From: Hanleya hanleyi
Lineage: Eukaryota; Mollusca; Polyplacophora; Lepidopleurida; Hanleyidae
Assembly: GCA_036873755.1 (NCBI GenBank)
Contig: JAVTVY010051524.1
Span: 124,001-188,000 of the forward strand
Length of the DNA: 64,000 bases
Direction of reading: 5' to 3'
The notes beneath the pieces are model-generated. The model was not told the origin of the DNA. It ran no database searches and saw nothing but the letters and a program-made list of their open reading frames with translations. Below, piece by piece: positions 23,546 through 34,510 of this stretch; the first letter of the stretch is position 1; every line of letters begins with the position of its first letter. Made by a program: the position numbers and the translations under genes.

Positions 23546-23908
23546 AACCAAGAGTGTGACATTAACGTCCTCCCAACCGGTATCGATAACACTTCTAAAG
23601 ATCGGTGCACAGGAGAGCTATCCCCTGGGTAAACGGCCTGAATTGCTTGCATTGTCTCAGGGCTAGCTCTCGTGTGGTTTCAGCGCACAAGGCAGGGAAA
23701 GATGAGCAAATGGTTCACCGAATTGATTTCAGTTCCTGTGGAACACCTTCTTCAAGATCAGGTGATCGTTCATGTGACTGGACTCGTATAAATTGGCCAT
23801 TTTGAACAGTCGTACGTACGTATGAAGTGAATATAAGATGCTTTTCATTTGCCGGTCGCGTCGGATTAAAGGTCTGAATTGTTTGGCTTTCGTTCACCGT
23901 ACATCGTC

Positions 23909-23984
23909 GGTGAGGATTTCGCCTGCAGAATTATCAAACAAGTTTGATATATTTCTCCCGGCCTCACGAGGCGAAAACCTCACC
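23909..23984. repeat. Compound hairpin
   Basis: GGTGAGGATTTCGCCT pairs with AGGCGAAAACCTCACC (one mismatch); the loop holds an inner palindrome ATCAAACAAGTTTGAT. Confidence 0.65.
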
Positions 23985-24005
23985 AATCCTGCCCGTACGC
24001 TAGTG

Positions 24006-24053
24006 CTATCCCCTGAGCCAACGGGCAATTTAGGCCGTTAGCTCAGGGAATAG
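24006..24053. repeat. Stem-loop, 48 nt
   Basis: CTATCCCCTGAGCCAACGG pairs with CCGTTAGCTCAGGGAATAG around a short loop. A related, more degraded pair (AGAGCTATCCCCTGGG .. CTCAGGGCTAGCTCT) lies about 390 bp upstream at 23,613-23,672. Confidence 0.65.
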
Positions 24054-24885
24054 TTCTCGTGTGCGCCGAGCTTTTAAGTTTCTTGTTTGTTCGATTGTCC
24101 CAGTTCAGATCACGATGGACGAAGACCCTATATCGAGTCACAGTAAACACACATGAAATATTCTACCATATAGCCGGCTACATGTTTTCTTCTGCCGCTT
24201 TTATTCTATCTTTTCATTTAAAATTCTACATGACGTTGGTGTGACGTTATTTGATGCCCAGAGCACCAAATCAAGTCAACCTCGCCAAGAAAATGGCGAC
24301 CCTCAAATGCTCGGAAATAATGAATAAGATCTTTCAGTGGCAAGAAAGATATGGCACACTTTATTTTTAATTGCAAATCTTCACAATAGAAGCGCATTGA
24401 ACAGATAAAAACCTTACTTTATTTGACACGGTTTATAGCTTGACTGAAAATCATTTTCACTGTCTGAACGGATGCGTCTGAATCCAGTCAAGTTTACAGC
24501 CTGACTCTGAGAACATATGATCGAACGGGACAATTTGATGGGTGATATATGCTGTACCGCCGGTATGTCATTGGTAATTGTCAGAAGTAGAACACCTTTC
24601 CTGTTATCCGGGCTAACTGCTGGGTACATCGACAAGGTTTATTTTTTGTGTATTATAAATATATGTGGGTTAAAACCTGGCAACCATCGTAATTTTCCCG
24701 CCAAGCTTACGTGTAAGTAACCTATCCAAACTGCACCTTATGTTCGCACAGTGTTTGACATTTTCACGTTGGAACTGTCATGGTCAACAGCTTTCATGTT
24801 CAGAAATATTTTATTTGGACAACTTTATTCGATATATAAAATTGTGATAAATACTTGGTTTCATCTTAAAACAATATGTTTTCAT
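24054..24885. other. Low-copy region, no gene seen
   Basis: AT-rich DNA with short ORFs (61-73 codons) lacking domains. No tandem or inverted repeats of note. Confidence 0.4.
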
Positions 24886-25926
24886 ACACAGCCAGAAAAT
24901 GGTACAGGGGCCTGGTCGCCACCATTTATTGGTGTAGGGGCCTTGTCGTCACCATTATTATTATTGGTGTAGGGGCCTTTTCATCACTAATAAATGGCGA
25001 GAAGCACTGCCAATGACATACCGGCGGTAAGACCCATCAAATGGTAAGGAGCAGTGCGTGTAGTTTTCGGGTACTCACCATTTATTGGTGTAGGGGTCTT
25101 GTCATCCCCAATAAATGGCGAGGAACAATGAAATGTAAATTTCAGGCTATCACCATTTATTGGAGTAGGGGCCCTGTCATCACCAGTAAATGGCGAGCAG
25201 CAGTGTGCATAGATTTCAGGCCATCAGCTAGCTCCGGTGTAGCCTTGTTCCATACTACGTGAGAACAACGCTACGGCTGCAAGCCAGTCACCAGATCGAG
25301 TTGTTGGGAAATTGCCGTACGGGCAATATTTGCCGAACCAATTGACCATAACCAATAAAATAATTCGATTCTATGTCCACCTACCTTTCATAAAAATCCT
25401 TGTTTATGAGTGACCGTCCGTTTTTAGCTTGCAAGAGATCGAAACTCGGACGAGGGGGTTATACTGTCCATGTAAAACTTATCGATGTAAAGATGGCGGC
25501 GATGTGGACAGTTTTACCCCCCCTCCTCGTCCGAGTTTCGATCTCTTGCCAAGCTAAAAACGGACGGTCACTCATAAACAAGGATTTTTATGAAAGGTAA
25601 GTGGACATAGAATCGAATTATTTTATTGGTTATGGTCAATTGGTTCGGCAAATATTGCCCGTACGGCAATTTCCCAACAACTCGATCTGGTGACTGGCTT
25701 GCAGCCGTAGCGTTGTTCTCACGTAGTATGGAACAAGGCTACACCGGAGCTAGCCATCAGCATTCATCGTTGTAGGTTCATCACACTTTATTGGTGTATT
25801 GGCCAATCACCATATCGGTGATGATGGAATGGTGATGGTTTTAATTGATCACCATTTATTGGCGAGGCTGTTGTTACCCCCTTTTTTGGGGGGGCGATAG
25901 CTATATCACCATTGTTTGAACTGTGT
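24886..25926. mobile_element. CACCATTTATTGGTG-motif element, split by a foldback
   Basis: Two parts (24,886-25,227 and 25,754-25,926) of one element are separated by the 526-bp foldback at 25,228. The left part has several copies of CACCATTTATTGGTGTAGGG and AATAAATGGCGAG; the right part has ATCACC..GGTGATGATGGAATGG and ends CACCATTGTTTGAACTGTGT. The ends ACACAGCCAGAAAATGG and the complement of the right end are similar. The right end also resembles the GACTGTGTAA end of the islands near 1.46 and 2.64 kb, so these belong to one family. Confidence 0.6.
25228..25753. mobile_element. CTAGCTCCGG foldback element, 526 bp
   Basis: Nearly perfect inverted repeat with arms of about 230 bp. Termini are CTAGCTCCGGTGTAGCC and GGCTACACCGGAGCTAG; the flanks repeat CCATCAG (25,221-25,227 and 25,754-25,760). 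The roughly 60-bp centre contains AAGATGGCGGC, identical to the usual YY1 core. The 66-codon ORF crossing the centre (25,400-25,600) is unlikely to be a gene. It interrupts the CACCATTTATTGGTG element. Confidence 0.85.
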
Positions 25927-26534
25927 GTAAGCAAATATATTCGACCCCTTCTCTGCATTGACGATAGAACTAAATGTAAGGTGTTATGTTCAACGCGAAT
26001 CGAACTGTTGCTAGGCGTTTAATAGGCTCGTCTCACCTATCTGGGTTTCTGTATGACACTTCAAAGTCAGATTTCAGGAGACAGGAAATGAGTGCTGTAA
26101 ATCTTACAAGAAAAACAGCTTAGTTATTGAGATGTCGGTCATCAGATCCACATTTAATTTACCATATTCAAATAACTTTTAAATGTTCTCAAATGGGTCA
26201 ATATATACGATATAACAGAAAAAAGTACGGTAGTACGTTCCTTACATCAGCCAAGGAGGCTTGGCTAGCAGTGGGTGTCTTCATCGATGTTGTTGTTATT
26301 ATATTATTTTTTTTTTCAAGAATATAATTACTTCTCAACTTTTCATACACCACAAATGACATTCGACATTGGCACAATGACAATGGATATGATACGACCT
26401 ACATAGATCTACATTCTCCTCTACTATATCTTTATCTATAATATAGACAGAGGGAGGTGGACAGAGGGAGGTGGGGTGGGGGGGGGGGGGGGAATTCTGG
26501 GATTTGGTTTAATATCACACTCAAGATTAGTTCT
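25927..26534. other. Low-copy region with a poly-G tract
   Basis: Nothing coding recognised. A G-rich stretch at 26,456-26,492 includes a run of about 16 G and could form a quadruplex. Confidence 0.45.
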
Positions 26535-26650
26535 TGCACTCATATGGTGACAGCCAGTTTGGTTGATGGAGGAAGCCGAAGCAGGGAGATAACCACCACC
26601 CGTCCGCAAGTAATGACTGGCAAACTTTCACACATGCACCAGCGGCCTGC
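26535..26650 (-). mobile_element. SINE conserved domain, fragment (-)
   Basis: Reverse complement of the 23,430-23,545 domain: ATGGTGACAGCCAGTTTGG, GACTGGCAAACTTTCACACA, TGCACCAGC. The CTCCGGGTACTCC core is degraded in this copy (CTCCCTGC..TTCGG). Confidence 0.6.
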
Positions 26651-27107
26651 AACTTTGCATGACAATAATGCTGAGCTGTCAACATCAGCCATTTTGTGAA
26701 CTTTATTATGGCACGTGAGTGGTACAATAAATTAATTGAATTGGATTGTGGAGTAAAACGGCGGGATTTAATAATCATTGGAAATGAACAAATCAAACAA
26801 AATGGTTATTCATTGACACAACGATACTTCAATGCATTCAACATTAGAATTGTTATGCTTTATATCGGATTAACAGTGTTACTAATTACTTATATCAATC
26901 GATAATTACTCTCTTAACTAATTAGATTTGAATTATTGACAATCTATTCCGACTGAAAATTAATCTATTACATTGAAAATCCCATCTAGATCTAATATCC
27001 CATTTTCAATATACCAAGTCACCGACATGTTTTTTTGTGATATACCATACACTAAAAGAATCGTTCTATCGTTCTAATCGAAGAATAGACTTCTAAATAG
27101 CCTATAG

Positions 27108-27135
27108 CATTGGGCCCTGCTTCGGAGGGCCAATG
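27108..27135. repeat. Short hairpin with TTCG loop
   Basis: CATTGGGCCCTGC TTCG GAGGGCCAATG forms a compact GC-rich stem with a TTCG tetraloop and one bulge. Confidence 0.5.
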
Positions 27136-27159
27136 TCTGGCTAATCCAAGGTACGTGTT

Positions 27160-27560
27160 TGACGGCAGATTTTGAGATCGAGAACGAGGCCATGCTTACG
27201 TCACGGGACCGGACACACGTGGTTTCGGGGATTTCTGACAGATCCAGCATGGCGGAGATCAGAGATGGCAACTCCGCTGAAAGTTCGGGAAAAGAATGTG
27301 TGCATTTGCTGTGGGAATAAAAATGTCAAGTTTTTTTTTAATACAATCAGAGGCAGGGAAAAAGAAGAACTTGGAGAATTTATTATTCATTATTCATTCA
27401 TTATAATTACAGCAAGTGCTGGCTTCAACATCACATTCGTCCTGATATCGTCGGTCGCCATGATTGCTGTTTGAGGGAAGCCCTTTCATCCTAAAAATAG
27501 CGAGCCAATGAGAAAGCTGGTCTCGATCCAAAATGGCGCGGATCGAACGACCAATCGCTG
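27160..27560. promoter_or_regulatory. Candidate CpG-containing promoter region
   Basis: A locally CpG-richer block in AT-rich DNA. It holds a CRE-like TTACGTCA (27,197), ATGGCGG-type YY1-like sites (about 27,250 and 27,532), a start codon in good context (AGAGATGGCAACT, about 27,264) and two CCAAT boxes (27,506 and 27,550). On the minus strand CAATCATGGCGACC near 27,463 is another start in good context, so the arrangement could be divergent. The + reading frame from ATGGCAACT (MATPLKVREKNVCICCGN..) has a CxxC but no family match I can name. No splice or transcript evidence; this is a weak proposal. Confidence 0.25.
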
Positions 27561-29884
27561 GCGGAGTTCTGGTACACTATCACTGTCTGTTAATACCTAA
27601 ATTAACTGACAGTAATACAGTCTAACTTCTAAATGCCTATCAAAGAAACTTAAAGAATCTGTACAGCAAACGGTCCAGAATCCGTCACATAAATTGAACA
27701 CAATCGATTAAATTTACTCAATGAGGTTGCATCATTTATAAGTAATTCAAGACTGAAAAATGCTATCACTTGAATCAGCAATCGCGAGCATTCTCGGCGT
27801 ACGCATCGGCTATTTCTGCTGTACGATCATGTTACGGCCGGGGTGGAACTGTGTGTGCAAGGTTTCACTTTATAAACGTAAAGGGGGATTTTTCGAGGGT
27901 AAAGCCATTCCAACCCGAGGGATTGTTCTCCCGAAACCCTTCCCTAAACCCTATTCGCCCCCCCCCCCTTCCCCACCACCCCCACAAACCGCCACGTGCA
28001 TACGCACACGCACCGTATATATGTGGGTAGAGTCGAACGTTGGAACGCTTCGCGCCTTTGTTTTCACGCCTACGCCTCTCGTGATTCTTGATCTGGCAAC
28101 ATTGTTGCATTTGTAGATACGCTCAATGCTCGAGATCGTTCTCTACGGTACGGATTTGGTCGGAACCCATGGCCGTATTTTGTACAAAATGAGAATAAAA
28201 ATACATTTTTACGTTGAATGACAAGACTTTTTACCAGGAACCGTAGCCAGGATTTCTTGTGGGGTGGTTCGTTGTCACGTCGAACAGGCACATCGAGGGG
28301 TTCGCAGTATAAGACAAAGGTTCCGTTTGAAAAGGATACAACCATGTGTAGAGGCCTACATACCACGCTCCCCCTCCCTTAAGTCAACCTGTGTATCACT
28401 ATCATGTGTTAGATGGCATCGCAAGTACGGCAGTTAATTAACAGGGTCTGAAATAGCAAACCTTTATTCAATATCAATATCAATAGCGTCTGATCACATT
28501 CCGTACCGTGCGGCGTAGTTTGACTTGATTTCATTCCCTGGCATATAGTTGACAGTTCGGAACATCGATGGATAGATCCCAGAATAGTGAATGTCTGAGA
28601 TCTGCATTGTTGGAGCAACACATTACAAAAAAAACAACACATTACAGAGCCCACACATTCCTGGCAAGTACGCAATTCTCTTGAAATATTCCCGCAAGTA
28701 CGAAATTCTCTTGGAATATTCCCTCAAACTCGAATGTCTCGAATTGAAGAATGTGGTTCAAAGGCGTGACGGAATTAAATTTTGGCCCATTTTTAAAGGG
28801 TGGGAATATTATCGATTTTATAACTTCATATTATTCAGATCTATTCAGGTCACTGCATGAATAATCGATTGGCAATTTGAATGTAAAATGTTATTTTGTA
28901 AAATCAAACCTCTATTCCTCCAATTCCGTTTATTGGAATAGTCGATTGTGTGACGGAGTTAAATTTGGCTACAAATTTCATGGAATTGAAAGATCAATAA
29001 AGTTTTTATTTCGTGAAGGTGGGTTTCTTTCACAATGTTCAGTTGTACGGTAGTTAAAATATATGTTGCCAGTGTCGTGCATATAATATGAAGATCATTG
29101 CGTATTCATTCAGAAACTTGTGGAAGAAACATTGATTGTTACTATGCTATCACGGTCAATCGGGATTGGTCAATATTCATTCGCTGTTTGTAAGTAACAC
29201 AAAGACCATATAACGACGCGGTTATATATTTATGGAACATTGTATACGAAATGTGCCCGACGTATGACCTGCACCTGTTATTATATCACAGCGTTTGCCT
29301 TCGTCATTTATGCTAATTTCAGCAACAGGTGCACTCTTACAATGTAGCGATATTGTTGTTTGCAACATTGTTGCGCATGCTGTGGGGCGTGTTTAGGAGC
29401 TGGGCCAATCATAGATCGCTACATATGGCCACGCCTATAACCACACCCACATTGGAGACTTTTCCAAGCTTTCGTGAGCGCGGAAAATCGTTGAAATATA
29501 TCGATACAAAGTATCACTCCATTTCATCTCTCGCAATGTATTTATTTTGTAAATGAACATTTTGACACGCCCACTTCACAATCGTCCCTCACTCAAATAT
29601 TATAAAATGCTGCTCGAGAATGTATTCATATCTGAAAATAATTATCATTGTTAGATCTTTTGTTTTCTACCACTATTATAGATTTTATTTTAATATTCGA
29701 ATCGCATTTGTGAAAAATAAAATCATTCAACGGTGTTCGTTTACTGGTCCACCAAGGCCAGCCGTACGGTAAACTTGAATCCATTCCATCGCTGTGTTTG
29801 GTCGGTTTCCACATACCCACGTACAATTGGCCCTTCAGCGAGATGTGGCGGACCTCAAAACCGCATCTGCTCTAGCCGTGTCGA
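27561..29884. other. Low-copy region, no gene recognised
   Basis: Includes a C-rich tract at 27,957-27,990 and a small 31-bp direct repeat near 28,660-28,740 (CAAGTACGMAATTCTCTTG). ORFs of up to 118 codons overlap each other in several frames and show no domain. Confidence 0.4.
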
Positions 29885-30796
29885 TTTCGATGTCGAATGT
29901 TTAAACACAGGGTCACAGCCCCTGGCAACAGTCAAACATTTGACGTACTTGGGCATAGTCCTGAAAAGTAATGGTAACTTTTCTCTGGCCATTGAAAATC
30001 TGCGAAATAAAGGTCTTAAGGCTTATTTTAAATTGAAATAATTACTTGATAATGACTCAGAGTGTTGTTTGGAAAAAAGTTTGATTCCATCATAAAACCA
30101 ATCAAGTGCGGTCTGGGGAACTATGCTTTAAAGGCTAGGATGGATTTGAATATTTGCACTTGAAATTCATGAAAGAGTTACTCGGTGTTCACAAAAAAGC
30201 GTAAACAATGCATGTAGACTACCCCTAAAATTTGATATCTTAAAACGTATGCTCCAAGTTTGGGTGCACATATTGGAAAATCAAGACTCTCTAGTGTTTG
30301 AGGTATATTCTAATACTTTGACCTGTAGCAGTTGGATTGCATTTATCCGTAAGCTATTGAATTTCTGTGGATTTGGCTACTTGTTTCATAAACAATGTAA
30401 TATTATGAAACTTGATATAGACAATGTTATACGTCGACTTAAAGATATTGAAACTCAACAAATGCTTGCCTATATACATTCCTGTAGCAAGTTGAATATT
30501 CTTGCCTCGCTAAAAAGTACTTTCTTTGTGATCAAGCTTTATTGCAGAAAAATGAGAAGCACTCTATATGTAAATACAGATTCAGTGCTCATCGGTTAGA
30601 GATAGAACACGTGTGGTCGTTACGGGAAAGTAGATAGGCAAGCGCCATATTGTAAACAGTACCGGTAAACTAAAAGTCGTCGGAAGATGAATATCATTTC
30701 ATTTTTAATTGTCCGAAATACCATGAACAGCGGACACCGCTCACTACTATACTGGACAAAATTTGTCCATATTTCGATAGTTTGAGTAAGTCTTAA
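29885..30796 (+). pseudogene. Non-LTR retrotransposon ORF2 C-terminus, decayed
   Basis: The + strand encodes, with at least three frameshifts or stops, the end of a LINE reverse transcriptase and the region after it. Recognisable pieces in order: VKHLTYLGIVLKSNGNF (late RT, about 29,926), KFDSIIKPIKCG (about 30,080), KELLGVHKKA (about 30,171), LKRMLQVWVHILENQDSLVF (about 30,239), DIETQQMLAYIHS (about 30,445), YRFSAHRLEIEHVW (about 30,570) and DEYHFIFNCPKYHEQR (about 30,684). This order is that of Jockey/CR1-like elements. The 5' part is missing (5' truncation is common for LINEs) and the reading frame is broken, so it is inactive. No target duplication was identified. Confidence 0.82.
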
Positions 30797-30863
30797 CAAA
30801 TGCGAGTGGTACTTGGGAACAAGTCTAAGAGCGTGAGTGTCCGTTTCCCAGTAATGGTACAGT

Positions 30864-32138
30864 CACGTCGCCAGTTCCGATTCAGTGTCAGTTCCGACCC
30901 ACTTTCCAAAATATTTCTTCTTGTCATAACCATGATCACGCGAAACCATAAAACATTTGGTGTATTTAAGCAAGTTGATCAACCTCTCAACCATGGGTAA
31001 ATTATATTATACATTCACTGGTTTTGTTAGGAGGCAGCTTTGCAGAACCACTCCATACACACGACTACATCGGTCTAAGTACAAACACCATGACTCGCCG
31101 TTGATCAAAATCCGTGTCGTCTGCCAGGGCTTCCGATCAAAGTTTTGATGTTTTGTTTCTCACATATAATTATCATATGGTACTATGTATCTGTCATAAA
31201 TTTATTTACTGGGGTGTCTCTCTAAAGGCTACCTGCTCCATTGTTGACATCAACTGACGGACCCAGTTCCGACCCACCATCATCCATGGCATCCTCTCCC
31301 AGGGCGCTTTGCGCTACGCTGCATTTACCCCTGTAGGGGTCTCGCCATCTTTTGCAGGAAACCAAGAACTGTTCTGTCTTACTGTTTTACTGATCGCAAA
31401 ACGTATATTTATCTTGGAATATACTTAACGGATATTCAGTGTGTTACGAAACGACAGTGTCACAGTTTGAAGGCAGCTTTTTTACACATTACCTCAGAAC
31501 TATATATGTTGCGGAAATATATATCGGTGAATCGCGGCTGATATTAATTCGCCCAGTTAGACGGTCGTCATGTTCGTTTACTGTGGCAACAGATGACCTT
31601 GGGTCAACTCCGGTAAAGTCCGTGAGACCCTTACAGCGCTACATGGAGAGGCGCGAAGCAGAACGTAATGAATGCCTGGTAGAGCTTGCATCCATGGATG
31701 GCCAATCTGGGTCGTACCATGGCCTGAAAATGTCTTGCGAACGCAGCGCTCACTACGTAAAATCGTAACTCGTGTGCTGATTAGCATTTTTTCTCTTTAA
31801 TCTGCTATTCAGAGGTAAAACAAGTAAAAGTACCGTTGATTTATCATCATTTTCGAGTGAGTATACGCTTATTAGCCATCGGAGATATTTCAGTGTCCAA
31901 TATATCTTGCCAATATGATCAGCTCGACCATATCACTATCACCCTCAACCCGCATTCTTTAACGTCAGATGTTCATTTATTAGACGAAGACATTCAAAAC
32001 GAAATATCCAGCTAGGCTCCTATTTTGGCGGAAAAGTTATCATGTTGACGATTACATTTTTTATATCTGGGTCAAAGGTCAGTGTCAAAACGAGGCTGGA
32101 TCGGAACTGGCGACAGTGGGTCGGAACTGACACCTCTC
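30864..32138. repeat. Inverted CAGTTCCGACCCAC motifs, possible element ends
   Basis: GTCGCCAGTTCCGATTCAG and TGTCAGTTCCGACCCAC at 30,868-30,902 recur inverted and in swapped order at 32,096-32,133; a third motif (CCCAGTTCCGACCCACC) is at about 31,263. They may mark a roughly 1.3-kb non-autonomous element, but the swapped order and lack of a clear target duplication leave this uncertain. The enclosed ORF at 31,439-31,768 has no recognisable domain. Confidence 0.4.
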
Positions 32139-32197
32139 ATTAAGAAATGTAATTTTAATTTCACTGCAGTTCTAGTTTACGTAGTCCCTACAGCTAA

Positions 32198-32745
32198 CAT
32201 GGATGCCAATACGGATTCCTAGCAGTGCGGCATGAGGTATGGACGTTTCGTCCCCGAGGCCCGCCCCCTGTACAGACCTTTTGGTCTTTGATATATGTTG
32301 GCATTGTGGAAAGTTGATGCTGGGTCGACATCGGGCCTTACAGACTAGTCTTTTGTGTTAAATGCCGTCATTTTCATCTGACGACGATACAGCTCACCAA
32401 TCCCCAGTGTACGAGTTGTCACAGGGACACAGCTCACCAATTACCAATATACGAGTTGTCAGAGCATTTCCATCATAGCTCTATATATACCGCTTATGCC
32501 GGTGCTAGGGGCCGTTTGGTCATGTCATCCAAGTTGCCACATGAACAGATACAATAAAAGCGTACCTGAGATACAACACATATCACGAATCGTTAGATTC
32601 TTGGTATGTGCTTATAGAATAGGTTAACCAGAAGGCTATACTGTGAAGTCATGTGGCTCTGTCAGTATGTCGGCACCTCTTCTCGTTTCAACATGGATGC
32701 CAATATGGATTCCTAGCAATGCGCCACGAGGTATTAATGTCCTAC
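32198..32745. repeat. Imperfect direct repeat, 494 bp apart
   Basis: ACATGGATGCCAATACGGAT (about 32,198) and ACATGGATGCCAATATGGAT (about 32,692), each followed by a similar TCCTAGCARTGCG..CRYGAGGTA, make about 50 bp of direct repetition. Between them a 40-bp unit beginning AGCTCACCAAT is doubled (32,391 and 32,431). Could be element remnants. Confidence 0.5.
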
Positions 32746-32920
32746 ATTATCCGAGACCGTGTCGAGTGAAGTGCTGCCCTCTTCCGTTCGGCCGTTTCCA
32801 ACCGACGTCGAGTAAAGGACCTCTCTCATAATGCTCATAACTTAGCTGATTGCATGTCCGTCCCCATTCAGCTAGGGGCCAGTCGTTCCGGCATTCACAT
32901 CCCGCGATATTCGCCTCTCT

Positions 32921-33879
32921 TATGGAAAGCCATCAGTGTCATAACTTCTGGTTTTCCACACGTGGTAATTCTATTTTCCACGCGTGGTAATTCTGTTTTC
33001 CACACGTGAAAAATACAGCCAATGGTTTGATTGGTAATTACCACGTGTGAATATTTCGACCAATTATTCAACCTGAAAATACCATACGTGGAAATTATTT
33101 ACCACGTGTGGAAAATATCCACCAATGATAGAACTGGAAATACCACGTATGGAAATTAGTTACCACGCGTGGTATTTATCATCCGATCATTGAATTTGGA
33201 AATACGATGCGGCGTGGTAAATAATTTCCACACGTGGTATGCCCAGTTATCCACGCGTCGAAATTTTATTTTACCCAGCCAATGAATGAGAGCTTCACAA
33301 AGGAAGGCCCCTCCAAAATGGCGGAAATAGAGAGTTTGCGGCGACATTGCAGGCTTCTCAAACATGCTTCAGAAATGAGAGGCAGTATTGTTTTTTATCA
33401 AATGCACCATTTGTATAATCAAGTCCTACGATTTGGACAGGATTGAATTCTGAACCTTTGTATGCTTGCTAAATCATTTTGTGACGATGTTTCTCCTTAA
33501 CATCATACAGTGCGTAAATCTGCTTTCTGTAACGATTGTTTGAATTGGTGGAATTCGAAAATAGAATTACCACGTGTGGAAAAGAGAAATACTACGTGTG
33601 GAAATTATTCACCATACGTATTTCCGAGTTTAATGATTGGATGATAAATACCACGCGTGGTAAATAATTTCCACACGTGGTATTCCCAGTTTTATCATTG
33701 GTGGATATTTTCCACGTGAACTAATTTTCACGTGTATTTCCTGGTTGAATAATTGGTCGAAATATCCACACGTGGTAATTATCGGTACCAGTTACACGAT
33801 GGGCTGTATTTTCCACGTGTGGAAAAGAGAATTATCACGTGTGAAAAACAAGAAGTTATGACACTGATGGCTTTCCATA
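32921..33879. mobile_element. TAYGG foldback element B (CCACRCGTGG motif)
   Basis: 959-bp element with arms of roughly 320-340 bp. Termini TATGGAAAGCCATCAGTG and the complement; 6-bp duplication CTCTCT at 32,915-32,920 and 33,880-33,885. Each arm carries about ten copies of the palindrome CCACACGTGG/CCACGCGTGG or close variants, spaced 25-45 bp apart; CACGTG is also the E-box core. The roughly 300-bp loop contains AAAATGGCGGAAATAGAG at about 33,316 and a 43-codon reading frame from that ATG (MAEIESLRRHCRLLKH..), with no identified family. No transposase. Confidence 0.87.
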
Positions 33880-33885
33880 CTCTCT

Positions 33886-34121
33886 GTTCGTGTGGCATAT
33901 TTTAAACACGCGACACATTCAATGTCAAAATTTATAATTTGTGATTTTATATTTTACATGATTGTCAGTACATTTGACATCAGTTTGTGATCCTTAGTGT
34001 ATGATTTGCCGATCGACAGTTCATGCATCCGCATTAGTGGTTTGGTTTTGAGACATGCGCATCAGACGATTCCGACGTGTCACATCAGTAGTATAGAAGA
34101 GCTATTTAAACGTATTGATCT
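33886..34121. other. Short low-copy spacer
   Basis: No gene or repeat recognised between foldback B and the paired hairpins. Confidence 0.4.
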
Positions 34122-34251
34122 TTGACCTTTGTAAGGTGACTTCCGATCACGTGACCGAAACCGGAAGTAATCTCACAAAGGTCAATATGCGTGAAAATAG
34201 CCCTTTGACCTGCGCATGTACACAATACCGGAGATGGTGCGCAGGTCAAAG
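34122..34251. repeat. Two adjacent hairpins sharing TTGACC stems
   Basis: 34,122-34,185: TTGACCTTTGT..ACTTCCG against CGGAAGT..ACAAAGGTCAA. 34,203-34,251: CTTTGACCTGCGC against GCGCAGGTCAAAG. The stems share the TTTGACCT half-site, which also resembles a nuclear-receptor half-site (AGGTCA). Confidence 0.65.
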
Positions 34252-34325
34252 ATCACGTCTTCAATTCCATGACATGGCTAAATGTTGGTGGTGTGTGCCC
34301 TATGCAGCGAGAGAGGGGACGCCCC

Positions 34326-34398
34326 ATGACACTTTCGGGATTCGAACCTGCACTGACCTCACTGGAATCTGGTGCATTAATCACCTCGGTCACGCCAT
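34326..34398 (-). other. tRNA-derived sequence (SINE head or tRNA relic)
   Basis: On the minus strand a B box, GGTTCGAATCC, is preceded by an A-box-like TGACCGAGGTGATTAATGC at the spacing of a tRNA gene. The acceptor and T stems do not pair cleanly, so a functional tRNA is unlikely; a tRNA-derived SINE head or tRNA pseudogene fits better. Confidence 0.45.
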
Positions 34399-34510
34399 TC
34401 AGACTATATTAAAGCATGGAAATACCCTTAGAAACTACATGTCTGGTTTCCAGCACGATGTACAGTATAATGGCAGGTGGGGAACCCCTTTCCTCCATAT
34501 TTCCTATACA

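Noticed and set aside
31439..31768. 109-codon ORF between the inverted CAGTTCCGACCCAC motifs, considered as a transposase fragment
   Set aside because: No catalytic motif or zinc-binding pattern is visible.
34326..34398. Functional tRNA gene on the minus strand
   Set aside because: A and B boxes are present, but the acceptor and T stems are mispaired and no clear anticodon stem forms, so it is listed only as tRNA-derived.
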